Source: Thermovenabulum sp049723235
Lineage (GTDB): Bacteria; Bacillota; Thermosediminibacteria; Thermosediminibacterales; Thermosediminibacteraceae
NCBI RefSeq assembly: GCF_049723235.1
Contig: NZ_JBNARB010000006.1
Location: 1 to 64,000 of the forward strand
Direction of reading: 5' to 3'
DNA: 64,000 nt
The translations under genes and the position numbers were made by a program. A model generated the notes under the pieces. It saw only the letters and a list, made by a program, of their open reading frames with translations, was not told the origin of the DNA and did not search any database. Shown one piece after another: positions 32,410 to 41,020 of this stretch; the stretch's first letter is position 1; each line of letters opens with the position of its first letter.

Positions 32410-33620
32410 TCTATCACCCTTTTTTCTTTAGAAATTACCGTACATTTTATAAAACCATCCCACAGCATTACCTTTACATTTTGATCAATGAAAACATATT
32501 CGATAGATTTTATAATCTTATCGTTTTCATCCTGGCAAATGCTATATCCTCTACTTAGAACTGCAAGAGGATTTAAAGCATTTAACTTTTCAACAAGATA
32601 ATTAAAAGCTATCTTCCTTTCATCGAGCATATTTTCTACACAATTTATCAAATTCTTTAAGACCTCATCTAAGTCCTGCCTTTTAGTATTCAAAATCACA
32701 TTAAATTTTTTTTCCGTGCAGTGTCTTTTTAAATATTCCACTTCCTGTCTTTTAGTGCTTATTATGGCTTCTAAACGTTTAAACAATCTCTTTTTCATTA
32801 TTTCCAAATTGCTCTTTAATTTATCCTTTTCGGGTATTACCATTTCTCCAGCTGCGGAAGGAGTTGGTGCTCTCATATCTGCAACAAAATCCGCAATGGT
32901 GAAATCCGTTTGATGACCTACCGCAGAAATAACAGGAATTTTCGAACCGGCTATTGCTCTCGCTACTTTTTCTTCATTAAAAGCCCATAATTCTTCTATT
33001 GATCCCCCGCCTCGACCAACTATTATTACATCTACATTTCCATAAATATTTAATAATTCTATTCCTTCAGATATTTCATCTTTTGCTTGCTCACCCTGAA
33101 CCGAAACCGGTGCTATAGTAATGTTTACATTGGGAAATCTTCTTTTTATTACCGTCAAAAGGTCCCTTAGTGCTGCACCGTCAATAGATGTAACTATACC
33201 TATATTTTTTGGTAAGAATGGTAGACTTTTTTTCCTTGAATCATCAAATAGTCCTTCTTCCTGTAATTTTTCTTTCAATTTTTGAAACTGAAGAAATAAT
33301 TCCCCTATCCCATCCTTTTCCAGTTTTTCCACATAAAGTTGATATTCACCGTTTTTTTCATAAACCGTTATATAACCCGTTGCAATAACTTTCAAACCGT
33401 TTTGAGGGAAAAAATCGAGGTTCATATTGCGACTTTTAAACATTACGCAGCGAATTTGAGCCTCTTCATCTTTCAGGGAAAAATAAAAATGCCCGGAATT
33501 ATGGCACTTAAAATTGGAAATCTCCCCTCGTATAGAAATTCCTGTCAAGATTTCATCATTATCAAATAAATATTTAATATATCGTGTAACCTCACCTACC
33601 GAAAAAATTTCACCCTCCAT
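32406..33620 (-). CDS. xseA: Exodeoxyribonuclease VII large subunit
   Basis: Single-strand exonuclease catalytic subunit, 404 residues. N-terminal OB fold (about 5-100, GISIRGEISNFKCHNSGHFYF) followed by the catalytic domain with VGRGGGSIEELWAFNEE near 205-221 and GHQTDFTIADFVADMRAPTPS near 240-260, then a coiled coil and the C-terminal LNPLAVLSRGYSI motif. With xseB it processes single-stranded DNA in repair. Confidence 0.97.
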   Translation of the reverse strand: MEGEIFSVGEVTRYIKYLFDNDEILTGISIRGEISNFKCHNSGHFYFSLKDEEAQIRCVMFKSRNMNLDFFPQNGLKVIATGYITVYEKNGEYQLYVEKLEKDGIGELFLQFQKLKEKLQEEGLFDDSRKKSLPFLPKNIGIVTSIDGAALRDLLTVIKRRFPNVNITIAPVSVQGEQAKDEISEGIELLNIYGNVDVIIVGRGGGSIEELWAFNEEKVARAIAGSKIPVISAVGHQTDFTIADFVADMRAPTPSAAGEMVIPEKDKLKSNLEIMKKRLFKRLEAIISTKRQEVEYLKRHCTEKKFNVILNTKRQDLDEVLKNLINCVENMLDERKIAFNYLVEKLNALNPLAVLSRGYSICQDENDKIIKSIEYVFIDQNVKVMLWDGFIKCTVISKEKRVIE

Positions 33621-33643
33621 AGAAACCCCCGGATTATAAAAAA

Positions 33644-34060
33644 TTAAATATTTTCCTTTATTTTATCCAGATCTCTAACAATTGCACCAAGCACTCCATT
33701 AATAAACTTGGGAGATTTTAAATCCCCGTAAACCTTAGCCAATTCCACAGCTTCATTTATTGAAACACCTTCCGGTATTTCTTCTAAAAATAATATTTCA
33801 TATATCGCCAACCTGAGCAGAGTTTTATCCGTAAGTAAAAGTCTTTCTAATTTCCAGTCAATGGTATACTTTTGAATAATGCCATCAATTAAATCTAAAT
33901 TTTTTATAACTCCTTCAAAAACTCTTAAAATATATTCTTTATCCTTTTCTTCAATAGGCTTCTCCCAGGCTATGGAAAGAGATTCTTCAGGAGTATTTTC
34001 TCCGGATTCGTAAGCAAAAAGCATTTTGAAGATTATTTCCCGTGCGGATCTTCTGGTCAA
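33644..34060 (-). CDS. nusB: Transcription antitermination factor NusB
   Basis: All-helical RNA-binding protein, 138 residues, for rRNA antitermination. It starts TRRSAREIIFKMLFAYESGE and ends KFINGVLGAIVRDL, both family signatures. TTG start after AAAGGAGG. It lies 22 bases after the DUF2273 gene and ahead of xseA. Confidence 0.96.
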   Translation of the reverse strand: MTRRSAREIIFKMLFAYESGENTPEESLSIAWEKPIEEKDKEYILRVFEGVIKNLDLIDGIIQKYTIDWKLERLLLTDKTLLRLAIYEILFLEEIPEGVSINEAVELAKVYGDLKSPKFINGVLGAIVRDLDKIKENI

Positions 34061-34081
34061 AAAAATCCTGCCTCCTTTAAT

Positions 34082-34297
34082 CTATTTATACGGTGGTAAA
34101 AATTTATTTATAAATTCTCTTATCGGAATGTTTTTATCAATGGCTTTACCTATAAAATATCCGACTGCACAACAAAATATTAAAAAAAGAGCTTTAAAAA
34201 AACCGAAGATTAAAATTAAAAGCCCCACGATGAATCCCAAAATCACTCCTGTTATTTTTCCTTTATGATATTCCCACAATTCATAAAAAAAATTCAT
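34082..34297 (-). CDS. DUF2273 small membrane protein
   Basis: 71 residues, two membrane segments (about 13-30 and 35-50) divided by a glycine-rich turn, and a short charged end. DUF2273 proteins are regularly found beside asp23 and amaP in Firmicutes, as here. Function unknown, perhaps an anchor for the Asp23 envelope layer. Confidence 0.85.
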   Translation of the reverse strand: MNFFYELWEYHKGKITGVILGFIVGLLILIFGFFKALFLIFCCAVGYFIGKAIDKNIPIREFINKFLPPYK

Positions 34298-34313
34298 TCT
34301 TTCACCCCTCGTG

Positions 34314-34838
34314 TTATGCTTTTTTAGCTGCTTTAAATACGTCCTTTATTACCACATTTACATTATTTACTTCCACTCCTGCTGCCGACTGCAGGGCTTC
34401 CTTAACAGTTTTTTGAATATCTGCGGACAGTTCGGGAATATTTGCCTCGGGAGTAACAGATAAATAAAGTTTTATGCCTACGCCGTTTTCTTTTTTGTTT
34501 ATATGAATTTTTGTCTCTTTTACAGCATCGTATTTTTTCATTAAAATAGCTACCATGTCTTCAATAGCTTTAAAAGAAATGCTTACACCACCAATTTCAG
34601 ACTTATTGATTTGCGCCAATTCAACCCTTTTTATTTTTAAGGAGAGATACAAAGTGTAAAGACTCAATAAAAATACTAAACCAAAGATTATGGCAAATTC
34701 TAAATTCCCGACCATTCCTGCAAAACTTGTCCATAAATTCAGCAAAGGAAAAGGAAGATCCAAAAAATACATAATTGCAGAAAATGAAATAATAACAATG
34801 ATAAAAGAATAAAATCCCAGGAAAATTTTTTCTATCAT
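34314..34838 (-). CDS. amaP: Alkaline shock response membrane anchor protein AmaP
   Basis: 174-residue membrane protein with two N-terminal segments (about 5-25 and 45-70), and a C-terminal Asp23-like domain. In Staphylococcus AmaP tethers Asp23 to the membrane. ATG at 34838 chosen over one seven codons upstream, as the second lies inside the RBS region. Between asp23 and DUF2273. Confidence 0.88.
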   Translation of the reverse strand: MIEKIFLGFYSFIIVIISFSAIMYFLDLPFPLLNLWTSFAGMVGNLEFAIIFGLVFLLSLYTLYLSLKIKRVELAQINKSEIGGVSISFKAIEDMVAILMKKYDAVKETKIHINKKENGVGIKLYLSVTPEANIPELSADIQKTVKEALQSAAGVEVNNVNVVIKDVFKAAKKA

Positions 34839-34867
34839 TCTAATATAATCCCCTTTCAATGGAAATC

Positions 34868-34883
34868 AGCCCCTGAAGGGGCT
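34868..34883 (-). other. Short stem-loop between asp23 and amaP
   Basis: A 6-bp GC-rich stem (AGCCCC with GGGGCT, loop TTCA) just after the asp23 stop. The following GATTTCC has too few T for an efficient terminator, so it may only partly reduce amaP transcription. Confidence 0.45.
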
Positions 34884-34887
34884 TTAA

Positions 34888-35256
34888 TTATTTGGTCTGC
34901 TCTTTTGGTGTCTGTTCAAAATTAATACCCTGAATATGTATATTTACCTCCGAAACGTTTAATCCCGTCATGTTTTCGACTGCTTTCTTGACATTTTCCT
35001 GAACCTTCCACGCAACCTCAGGAATCCTTACACCATAATTTACAATAAGGTAGACATCTATAACCGCATCTTTTTCATTAATTTGCACCTTGACTCCCTT
35101 TGAAAGATTTTTCCTTCCCAGAATTTCAGAAATACCTCCAGCTATTCCTCCGCTCATTCCGGCTACTCCTGAAACCTCGGAAGCTGCCAATCCGGCTATA
35201 ACACTAACTACCTCGTCAGCTATCTTTACAGAGCCCTTTTCGTTGTCTATAACCAT
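34888..35256 (-). CDS. asp23: Asp23/Gls24 family envelope stress protein
   Basis: 122-residue protein of the Asp23 family, with EVSGVAGMSGGI near 26-40, VIDVYLIVNYGVRIPEVAW near 64-82 and LNVSEVNIHIQGINF near 98-112. Forms a layer under the membrane and contributes to envelope homeostasis. Preceded by a strong sigma-A promoter and followed by amaP and DUF2273. Confidence 0.93.
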   Translation of the reverse strand: MVIDNEKGSVKIADEVVSVIAGLAASEVSGVAGMSGGIAGGISEILGRKNLSKGVKVQINEKDAVIDVYLIVNYGVRIPEVAWKVQENVKKAVENMTGLNVSEVNIHIQGINFEQTPKEQTK

Positions 35257-35299
35257 ATTTTTTTACCTCCACAATGCAAATATTATCCAATTATCTTAA

Positions 35300-35328
35300 A
35301 TTATAACAAAAATATCTATCGATTACAA
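35300..35328 (-). promoter_or_regulatory. Sigma-A promoter of asp23-amaP operon
   Basis: TTGTAA, 17 bases, TATAAT on the minus strand, 44 bases before the asp23 ATG. It starts a vegetative unit directly after the end of the spoIIIA operon (spoIIIAH stop at 35345), with no terminator seen between. Confidence 0.75.
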
Positions 35329-35344
35329 TTGAATACAATATTTT

Positions 35345-35860
35345 TTATTTTCTTTCTACGATGGTAATTTTATCTAAGGGAAGCCCCGTAATCCTGTTCA
35401 CTATATCCGTAATTTGTGCAACTTCGTTGGGTTGTAGCCCCCCTGATTTTACAACAACATTAGCTGAATTTTCGGCTAAAATAACTACCGAATCCTCGAA
35501 GCCTTTAGCTTTTATTAAATTTTCCATCATCATTTCCTTTTCTATTTTCTGCGCAAGAGCTATTAAATCCTTTTGAGCTTTTTCCTTTGATTCTTTACTG
35601 GCATTGGGATTATTTATTATTTCTCTTAAATAATCCGCTTCCTGACTTCTCAATCTATCTCTCTCCAACCTGTAATCTATGAAGAAATTTTTCTCCAGCC
35701 CATTTTTACTTACCTGTTGCAGTGTATTTTTTTCACTTTTATTTTCCTTTATCAAAGAGAGTTTGGGATAATCACTTTTTAACATTAAATAAACCGAAAA
35801 TATTAACAGTAAAACCAGCACTCCTACGATTATCCTTTTTCTTTCAAATAAAAAGGTCAT
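35345..35860 (-). CDS. spoIIIAH: Stage III sporulation protein AH
   Basis: Mother-cell half of the SpoIIQ-SpoIIIAH channel across the two membranes around the forespore. 171 residues: one membrane segment (about 9-26), coiled coil (about 55-110), and a C-terminal YscJ/FliF-like ring-building domain. Shorter than Bacillus SpoIIIAH (218), typical for Clostridia. Last of the operon. Confidence 0.94.
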   Translation of the reverse strand: MTFLFERKRIIVGVLVLLLIFSVYLMLKSDYPKLSLIKENKSEKNTLQQVSKNGLEKNFFIDYRLERDRLRSQEADYLREIINNPNASKESKEKAQKDLIALAQKIEKEMMMENLIKAKGFEDSVVILAENSANVVVKSGGLQPNEVAQITDIVNRITGLPLDKITIVERK

Positions 35861-35873
35861 TTTTACCCCTCCT

Positions 35874-36446
35874 TTAATTTTTTACATAAGGAAGAACATT
35901 AATTTTGTAAACGGGAATATTCAAAAGGGTAGATGCGGCTTTTGTTAATCTATCCACCGTTTCCGAACTTTCACCGCCCTCTGCAACAATTAATACCCCC
36001 TTTATTTCTGGAATAATTTTCTTTACAATAAATGCTTCGCTTTTATTGTCCTTATTGACCAGAACCACCTGTTTATTTACTTCCTTTTCAGTTACCGTCC
36101 TCATCCCCCCCTGGTTATCTTTTTCTTCCGTTATAGTCTCTCCTTCCACAGTATTAAAGGCAGGCTCGACCTCTTCCTGACTTCCAAAGGTTATCATTAC
36201 CTTAACCCTTCCAACCCCCTCTACCCGGCTTAAAACTTCCTCCAATTTCCCTTCTAAATTTTTTTGATAGTCCGCAGGGACCATATTTTGAATATTTTCA
36301 TTTTGTCCTGCAGTAAAATTAGTATCTTTTTTAAAAATAAAACCGCCAACAGTCATAAATAATATGCCTATAATAAAAAGGCTTAGAATTATTTTATTAT
36401 TAAATACTAAGTTTATTATCTTTTCATCCTTCATATAATTTTTCAT
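35874..36446 (-). CDS. spoIIIAG: Stage III sporulation protein AG
   Basis: 190 residues with an N-terminal membrane segment (about 16-34) and a ring-building domain. RVEGVGRVKVMITFGSQEE near 75-95 and IKGVLIVAEGGES near 148 match SpoIIIAG, which forms a large ring channel with SpoIIIAH. Directly after spoIIIAF with overlapping stop and start. Confidence 0.95.
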   Translation of the reverse strand: MKNYMKDEKIINLVFNNKIILSLFIIGILFMTVGGFIFKKDTNFTAGQNENIQNMVPADYQKNLEGKLEEVLSRVEGVGRVKVMITFGSQEEVEPAFNTVEGETITEEKDNQGGMRTVTEKEVNKQVVLVNKDNKSEAFIVKKIIPEIKGVLIVAEGGESSETVDRLTKAASTLLNIPVYKINVLPYVKN

Positions 36447-37036
36447 TAATACCCCTCCAACTTCACGTAAATTCTTTCTTTCGGTACATTGTAAATGCTG
36501 CTTAGTGTTTCAATTAAGTTGTTAATTTTATCATCATTTCCGCTAATCACATTTTTTGTTAACTCCACCGATACCTTTTTTACTTTATTTCCGGTCATTT
36601 CCCCCTTAGGCCTGATTTCCATATTAATAGCCGCAATTTCTCCAAAATCTTTATTCTGTTTTTCGTCAATTATTACCGATACCTTTTCCACTTCGTATCC
36701 GGTCATTCTTTCAATTTGATATTTGATAATATCTTCTATTTCTTTCCTGTAATTTTTTATTATATTTTTCCTTTGTACTTCATTGGCAGAAAATCGGTAA
36801 AGGGTTTCCGTTTCTCGTTTATCCATGTAGTTTTTAATACCAAAGTAAGTTTGATCAAAAATTCTGTCTTTGTCTAAAAAGGCAATTATCGGATTTAAAA
36901 GCGCCAATACAATTAACATTCCCACGACTACCTTTACATACCTTGAAAAGCTTCCGTTAGGAATTAAAAAATCGATAAATACGGAAAACATGACTATAAT
37001 TATTATCTGCTTTACCCATGAAATCACTGATTCCAT
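36446..37036 (-). CDS. spoIIIAF: Stage III sporulation protein AF
   Basis: 196 residues: two membrane segments (about 10-26 and 34-52), then a cytosolic or periplasmic domain with ring-building similarity. Starts MESVISWVKQIIIIVMFSVF, a typical family start. Four bases after spoIIIAE. Confidence 0.93.
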   Translation of the reverse strand: MESVISWVKQIIIIVMFSVFIDFLIPNGSFSRYVKVVVGMLIVLALLNPIIAFLDKDRIFDQTYFGIKNYMDKRETETLYRFSANEVQRKNIIKNYRKEIEDIIKYQIERMTGYEVEKVSVIIDEKQNKDFGEIAAINMEIRPKGEMTGNKVKKVSVELTKNVISGNDDKINNLIETLSSIYNVPKERIYVKLEGY

Positions 37037-37040
37037 TATT

Positions 37041-38213
37041 TCACCTCATCATCGTGGCTGCATTGCCCGCCGATAGTATTACCGTTATGGCTATAAAAAA
37101 CATAATAGAAACCGATGCGACGCAAATAATTACAAGGACTAAACTGTTTGCTATATCCTCTAAGCTTTTTACCAGGGATTTTTCTCCAAGAGGTTGAATT
37201 ACGGCAGCTGCAATTCTGTAAATAAATATTATTGAAAAAATTTTTATTACGGGAAATGCTGTAATAACGATCACTGCAATAAGACCTACCAAACTCAATG
37301 CATTTTTTATGATCAACGAACAGCCTATTACCGCATCTACAGTATCTGCAAATACTCCGCCGACGATGGGAATCAAATTTTTTGATGCGAACTTCATCGT
37401 CCTGATGAAAATTCCGTCTACCGCAGAAGCTGCAGCCCCCGTCACTACAATAGTTCCTAAAAATACACAAAGGAATATACCTATAAGAAGTATCATTATT
37501 TGCTTCATCAAAGTAGCTAATTGGGAAACATGAAAACTATCCGAAATATTGTTTACTATATTTAATATCGCTATTAAAAGTACGATCGGAAGAATAATAT
37601 CTTTTATCCATGTACTGGAAGCAGTAATTGCAGCAAAAATATATGGGTTTAAAACCGCATTGGATACCTTCCCGCCTACGGCTAAAAGGAGGGACATCAT
37701 AACCGGAACAAGAGACTGAACAAAGGCAACCATTCGGTCGATTGCATTTTTCCCTGCCGAAATGGCTACGTAAAAGCTTTGTACCGCGATAATAATTAAT
37801 ACCATGTATACTACACTGTGCGCTAAATTACTTATATTATTATTTTCAAAATTTAATTCCATATTTTTTAAAACAGCAAAAACCACAGCCATTGCTATTA
37901 GTTTGGCAAGAAGGGCATAATTAGCTTTTATTTCCTTAAAAAAATATTCAAAAAGGCCTATAAAAAAGTTTTTGATATCAAATCTGTTCTTTCCCCTTAT
38001 GAAATCCAGGATAAAATTTATATCAAAAGAAGGAACGTAACCCTCATACTCCTTTTCTATTTCCTGCAAAAAGGAATTTATTCTATTAAGTTCCATCTCT
38101 TTAAGTTGTTTTTCCACTTCATCAGTAATGTCAGCAAGACAAGCCTTAGAAAAAAAGATATTGAAGAAAATTATCAATACTGTAATTATCAATACATATA
38201 AATTTTTCTTCAA
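37041..38213 (-). CDS. spoIIIAE: Stage III sporulation protein AE
   Basis: 390-residue polytopic membrane protein with a signal-like N-terminus and about eight segments (100-385), including the GGVFADTVDAVIGCS segment near 283-297. It may be the conserved pore-like core of the SpoIIIA complex, related loosely to type III secretion FliR/permeases by function only. TTG start behind GAGGAGG. Confidence 0.95.
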   Translation of the reverse strand: MKKNLYVLIITVLIIFFNIFFSKACLADITDEVEKQLKEMELNRINSFLQEIEKEYEGYVPSFDINFILDFIRGKNRFDIKNFFIGLFEYFFKEIKANYALLAKLIAMAVVFAVLKNMELNFENNNISNLAHSVVYMVLIIIAVQSFYVAISAGKNAIDRMVAFVQSLVPVMMSLLLAVGGKVSNAVLNPYIFAAITASSTWIKDIILPIVLLIAILNIVNNISDSFHVSQLATLMKQIMILLIGIFLCVFLGTIVVTGAAASAVDGIFIRTMKFASKNLIPIVGGVFADTVDAVIGCSLIIKNALSLVGLIAVIVITAFPVIKIFSIIFIYRIAAAVIQPLGEKSLVKSLEDIANSLVLVIICVASVSIMFFIAITVILSAGNAATMMR

Positions 38214-38226
38214 AGAAATCCTCCTC

Positions 38227-38613
38227 TTATGGAATTATCTTAAAAAGGGTCTGAACTACTGCAAAAATAATAGGAATTGAAAGATACATTATTATTGCTT
38301 TTGCTGCAAATTCGATTTTTGATGCAACGGAAGCAGAACCGTAATCTCTGCAAATCTGTGCACCGAACTCCGCAATATAGGTTATTCCAATAATTTTCAA
38401 TATGGTTGTAAAATAAAAAGACTGAATATTAGATTTTGAAGCCAGTTCGCTTAATACCTCTATAACAGAATTTATTTTATTTAACACAATCAGGAAAATA
38501 ACTATTCCCGCGACAATTGAAAGCTGGATAGCAATTTCTTGACGATCCTTATTTAAAAGTACAATAAAAATCGTGCAAACTATCCCAATTCCAACTATTT
38601 TAATAATTTCCAT
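38227..38613 (-). CDS. spoIIIAD: Stage III sporulation protein AD
   Basis: 128 residues, four hydrophobic segments. Begins EIIKIVGIGIVCTIFIVLL and contains YIAEFGAQICRDYGSASVA near 75-93, both family signatures. 30 bases after spoIIIAC. Confidence 0.94.
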   Translation of the reverse strand: MEIIKIVGIGIVCTIFIVLLNKDRQEIAIQLSIVAGIVIFLIVLNKINSVIEVLSELASKSNIQSFYFTTILKIIGITYIAEFGAQICRDYGSASVASKIEFAAKAIIMYLSIPIIFAVVQTLFKIIP

Positions 38614-38642
38614 TTACATACCCCTTCGAAGTTATTTTAACT

Positions 38643-38843
38643 TTAATAATATATTTGAAACATCGTTCTTATATTAGAAAACAAACGGGTAAGCAGGGGT
38701 ATAATCATCAATAGAACTAAAATAACACCTGCGAGTGTGGTAAATTGAGCCTGTTCTTCCCGCCCCGACCTTATTAAGACGCTGTTGATAATTGAAATCA
38801 CAATTCCAATAGCTGCTATTTTAAATAAAATATTTACTTCCAT
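38643..38843 (-). CDS. spoIIIAC: Stage III sporulation protein AC
   Basis: 66 residues, two membrane segments, beginning EVNILFKIAAIGIVISI, with GREEQAQFTTLAGVI between. Length matches family (about 65-68). Confidence 0.95.
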   Translation of the reverse strand: MEVNILFKIAAIGIVISIINSVLIRSGREEQAQFTTLAGVILVLLMIIPLLTRLFSNIRTMFQIYY

Positions 38844-38860
38844 TTACATCTCCTCCCGAT

Positions 38861-39382
38861 TTATATTAGCAAAAGTACTATCAAAAGACCCGTCATTACC
38901 CCTAAGTATTTCCATACTCTTTCATTTTTCTCTTTTTCCTCGATGGCTTTGTTCTCCTGGGACCTAAGTTGAGAAAGGGTTAGCCTTAATTTGTTAATTT
39001 GATCCTCCCTGTCGGAAGTTCCTAAGTATTTTCCGAAAGCATCAAGTATTTCTATGTCTGTTTCGTTCAGGGATTTTGTCCTGGAAAAGGCCTTCAAAGC
39101 TTTTTCCCAGGCTTCAGCAGCAGTTAAACCATCCGTAGAGTTTATATACTCTTTTGTTTTAGAAAATAAAAAGGAAACATCCTTATCGCATCTTAAAGCA
39201 ACATTGCGCAACGCTTCCGGCAGCGGGGAATTGGAATAATTTATTTCCGTTTCCAGCATTGAAAGAGCATTTTGTAACTGCCTTAGTAATTTAGGCCTTT
39301 CACTGTAATATTTTGCTACTATAAATCCTATGGAAGAAGAGGAAAAAAGAACTAAAAAACCCCCGATGATTTTAAACCACAT
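38861..39382 (-). CDS. spoIIIAB: Stage III sporulation protein AB
   Basis: 173 residues, N- and C-terminal membrane segments around a helical domain similar to GspF cytoplasmic domains. Contains LETEINYSNSPLPEAL near 43-58 and GTSDREDQINKL near 120. Overlaps spoIIIAA by 11 bases. Confidence 0.94.
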   Translation of the reverse strand: MWFKIIGGFLVLFSSSSIGFIVAKYYSERPKLLRQLQNALSMLETEINYSNSPLPEALRNVALRCDKDVSFLFSKTKEYINSTDGLTAAEAWEKALKAFSRTKSLNETDIEILDAFGKYLGTSDREDQINKLRLTLSQLRSQENKAIEEKEKNERVWKYLGVMTGLLIVLLLI

Positions 39383-40388
39383 TCAAATACCCCCCTTTAA
39401 TCAAATTAATACTGTAAATTATTTCAAAATTTTCATCCAGCACTTTTTCCAGGGTTCCTGCTCCTTGCGAAAACCCCAGAATTATATATCTTTCAAAAAT
39501 GCCCCGTTCAATAATTTCCTTTAAAATTGGCCTTTTTTTTACATCTTCCATATCCCTGCCATGAGCTGTAGTTATTAGTTTAACTCCTGAATTAATTGCT
39601 TCTTCTATAGCAGCTACGTCTTCAGCCCTACCTATTTCGTCAGTAGCAATAATTTCCGGCGACATTGATCTTAAAAGCATCATTATCCCTATGGCCTTGG
39701 GACATCCATCAAGAACATCCGTTCTTATTCCTACATCTTTTTGGGGTTTTCCTTCAAAGCAACTGGCAATTTCTGATCGTTCATCCACCAGGCCCACCTT
39801 AAAACCTTTCAGGTGTAGCTTTGGATTTCCATCACTAACCTGCCTTATAATGTCTCTTAACAATGTGGTTTTACCTGCCTTGGGCGGTGATAAGATCAAG
39901 GTATTTAATATTCGACCATCTTTATCTATGATAAAGGGTAAAACCTTATCAGCCACCCCTTTTAATTCCTTTGCAACGCGAATATTGAATCCTGTAATAT
40001 GCTTTAGAGTTCTAATTTTTCCATTTTCCATTACAGCTTTACCCACCAATCCTATTCTGTGTCCTCCTTTTATCGTCAGGAAACCATTTTTCAGTTCTTC
40101 TTCCAATGCATAAATTGAATTCTGACTGATTATTGAAAGAAGTCTTAAGGCATCATCTTCAGTAATTTCATAAGCTATTGATGGATTCTTAGTCAAAGTA
40201 CCCTGGGGTGTTACAAAATAATCGTTTCCGGTAAAAACAAGTGTAAGAGGTTTTCCTACTCTGATTCTTATTTCCTCAACCTTTTCAAGTAAATCTCCCT
40301 CGATTTGCTGGATAATACCCCGGATATTAGACGGCAACACCGGTAATATATCTTTCTCTATTACTTTTAAGAATTTTTCAATGTACAA
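39372..40388 (-). CDS. spoIIIAA: Stage III sporulation protein AA (ATPase)
   Basis: 338-residue AAA-type secretion ATPase. Walker A in LSPPKAGKTTLLRDI near 167-181, and a Walker B/second region with ATDEIGRAEDVAAIEEA near 244-260. It would energise the SpoIIIA feeding-tube complex. TTG start behind GGGGGG/AAGG. It starts the spoIIIA operon, with a sigma-E-type promoter ahead. Confidence 0.95.
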   Translation of the reverse strand: MYIEKFLKVIEKDILPVLPSNIRGIIQQIEGDLLEKVEEIRIRVGKPLTLVFTGNDYFVTPQGTLTKNPSIAYEITEDDALRLLSIISQNSIYALEEELKNGFLTIKGGHRIGLVGKAVMENGKIRTLKHITGFNIRVAKELKGVADKVLPFIIDKDGRILNTLILSPPKAGKTTLLRDIIRQVSDGNPKLHLKGFKVGLVDERSEIASCFEGKPQKDVGIRTDVLDGCPKAIGIMMLLRSMSPEIIATDEIGRAEDVAAIEEAINSGVKLITTAHGRDMEDVKKRPILKEIIERGIFERYIILGFSQGAGTLEKVLDENFEIIYSINLIKGGYLNVV

Positions 40389-40412
40389 ACCTTGTCCCCC
40401 CTTTGTTATAAA

Positions 40413-40441
40413 TTTATATTTAAATTAACCCTGTAATATGA
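40413..40441 (-). promoter_or_regulatory. Sigma-E promoter of spoIIIA operon
   Basis: TCATATT (40441-40435), exactly KMATATT, 14 bases, then AATATAAA (40420-40413), close to CATACANT. It is 25 bases before the spoIIIAA TTG. spoIIIA is a well-known sigma-E operon. Confidence 0.6.
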
Positions 40442-40464
40442 CTTTAATCTAATAAAAAAATAGA

Positions 40465-40491
40465 CAAAAAAAAAGAGGGATATTCCCTCTT
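40465..40491 (-). terminator. Intrinsic terminator after the CD1247-like gene
   Basis: An 8-bp stem (AAGAGGGA with TCCCTCTT, loop of 3) followed by more T (nine T in a row counting the stem end). It starts at the stop codon of the CD1247-like gene and separates the efp group from spoIIIA. Confidence 0.88.
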
Positions 40492-41002
40492 AATCTTCCT
40501 GTTCTTTACTATCTTCATCAAAATTCACATTTATTACCGTCTTGCAATTTGGGCATTCCGTGTTGTCGCTTTCTAAAAGGCTCCTATCGATATATATCGT
40601 CTCGCGGCAGTTAGGACATTCCAATTCCACAAGGTCGCTCTCATCTAAATCAATTTCTTCATAATCTTCATCATCTTCATCATCTTCATCGTCGTAATCA
40701 TCCTCATCTAAATCTTCATCTTCATCTTCATCTTCATCTTCATCTTCATATAAATAATCCTCATCCTCTTCGTAATCATCATCGCCGTATACATCTTCTT
40801 CCAATCTGCCCAGATCTTCATCAAGGCTTTCTACATATTCCTGGGTTGCTTCGGAAAAAGCTTTTACTTCGTCAATTTCTTCAGCCATCGCATCAAGTAA
40901 ATTAATAATCTCTAAAAGCAATCTCTTTTCTTTAGAATCCTCCAATCCCAGCCCGTCTGCAAGACCTTTCAAATAAGCTACCTTTGCTTTTAAATCACTC
41001 AT
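40490..41002 (-). CDS. CD1247-type acidic zinc-ribbon protein
   Basis: 170 residues in three parts: a helical N-terminal domain (about 1-65, AKVAYLKGLADGLGL, the CD1247 N-terminal domain), a very acidic low-complexity linker (about 68-125, almost only D, E and Y) and a C-terminal zinc ribbon with CPNC at about 132 and 157. Found next to efp in Clostridia; function unknown. The C-terminal part may bind nucleic acid or a protein partner. Ends at the terminator. Confidence 0.85.
   Translation of the reverse strand: MSDLKAKVAYLKGLADGLGLEDSKEKRLLLEIINLLDAMAEEIDEVKAFSEATQEYVESLDEDLGRLEEDVYGDDDYEEDEDYLYEDEDEDEDEDEDLDEDDYDDEDDEDDEDYEEIDLDESDLVELECPNCRETIYIDRSLLESDNTECPNCKTVINVNFDEDSKEQED
40713..40748. 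repeat. Hexanucleotide repeat (tcttca)6 in the acidic linker
   Basis: Six perfect copies of tcttca on the plus strand, read as GAAGAT codons on the minus strand for alternating Glu-Asp. The unit is six bases so length change keeps the frame. Adjacent imperfect copies extend it to about 40670. Confidence 0.9.
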
Positions 41003-41020
41003 AATTATCCTCCTTATAAT

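Noticed and set aside
37036..37470. 144-codon minus-strand frame overlapping spoIIIAE
   Set aside because: Out-of-frame reading inside spoIIIAE, rich in Arg, Cys and Tyr; spoIIIAE itself is well supported.
40660..40760. Short repeats as a possible CRISPR or satellite
   Set aside because: They are in-frame tandem hexamers coding Glu-Asp within a real gene, without spacers.
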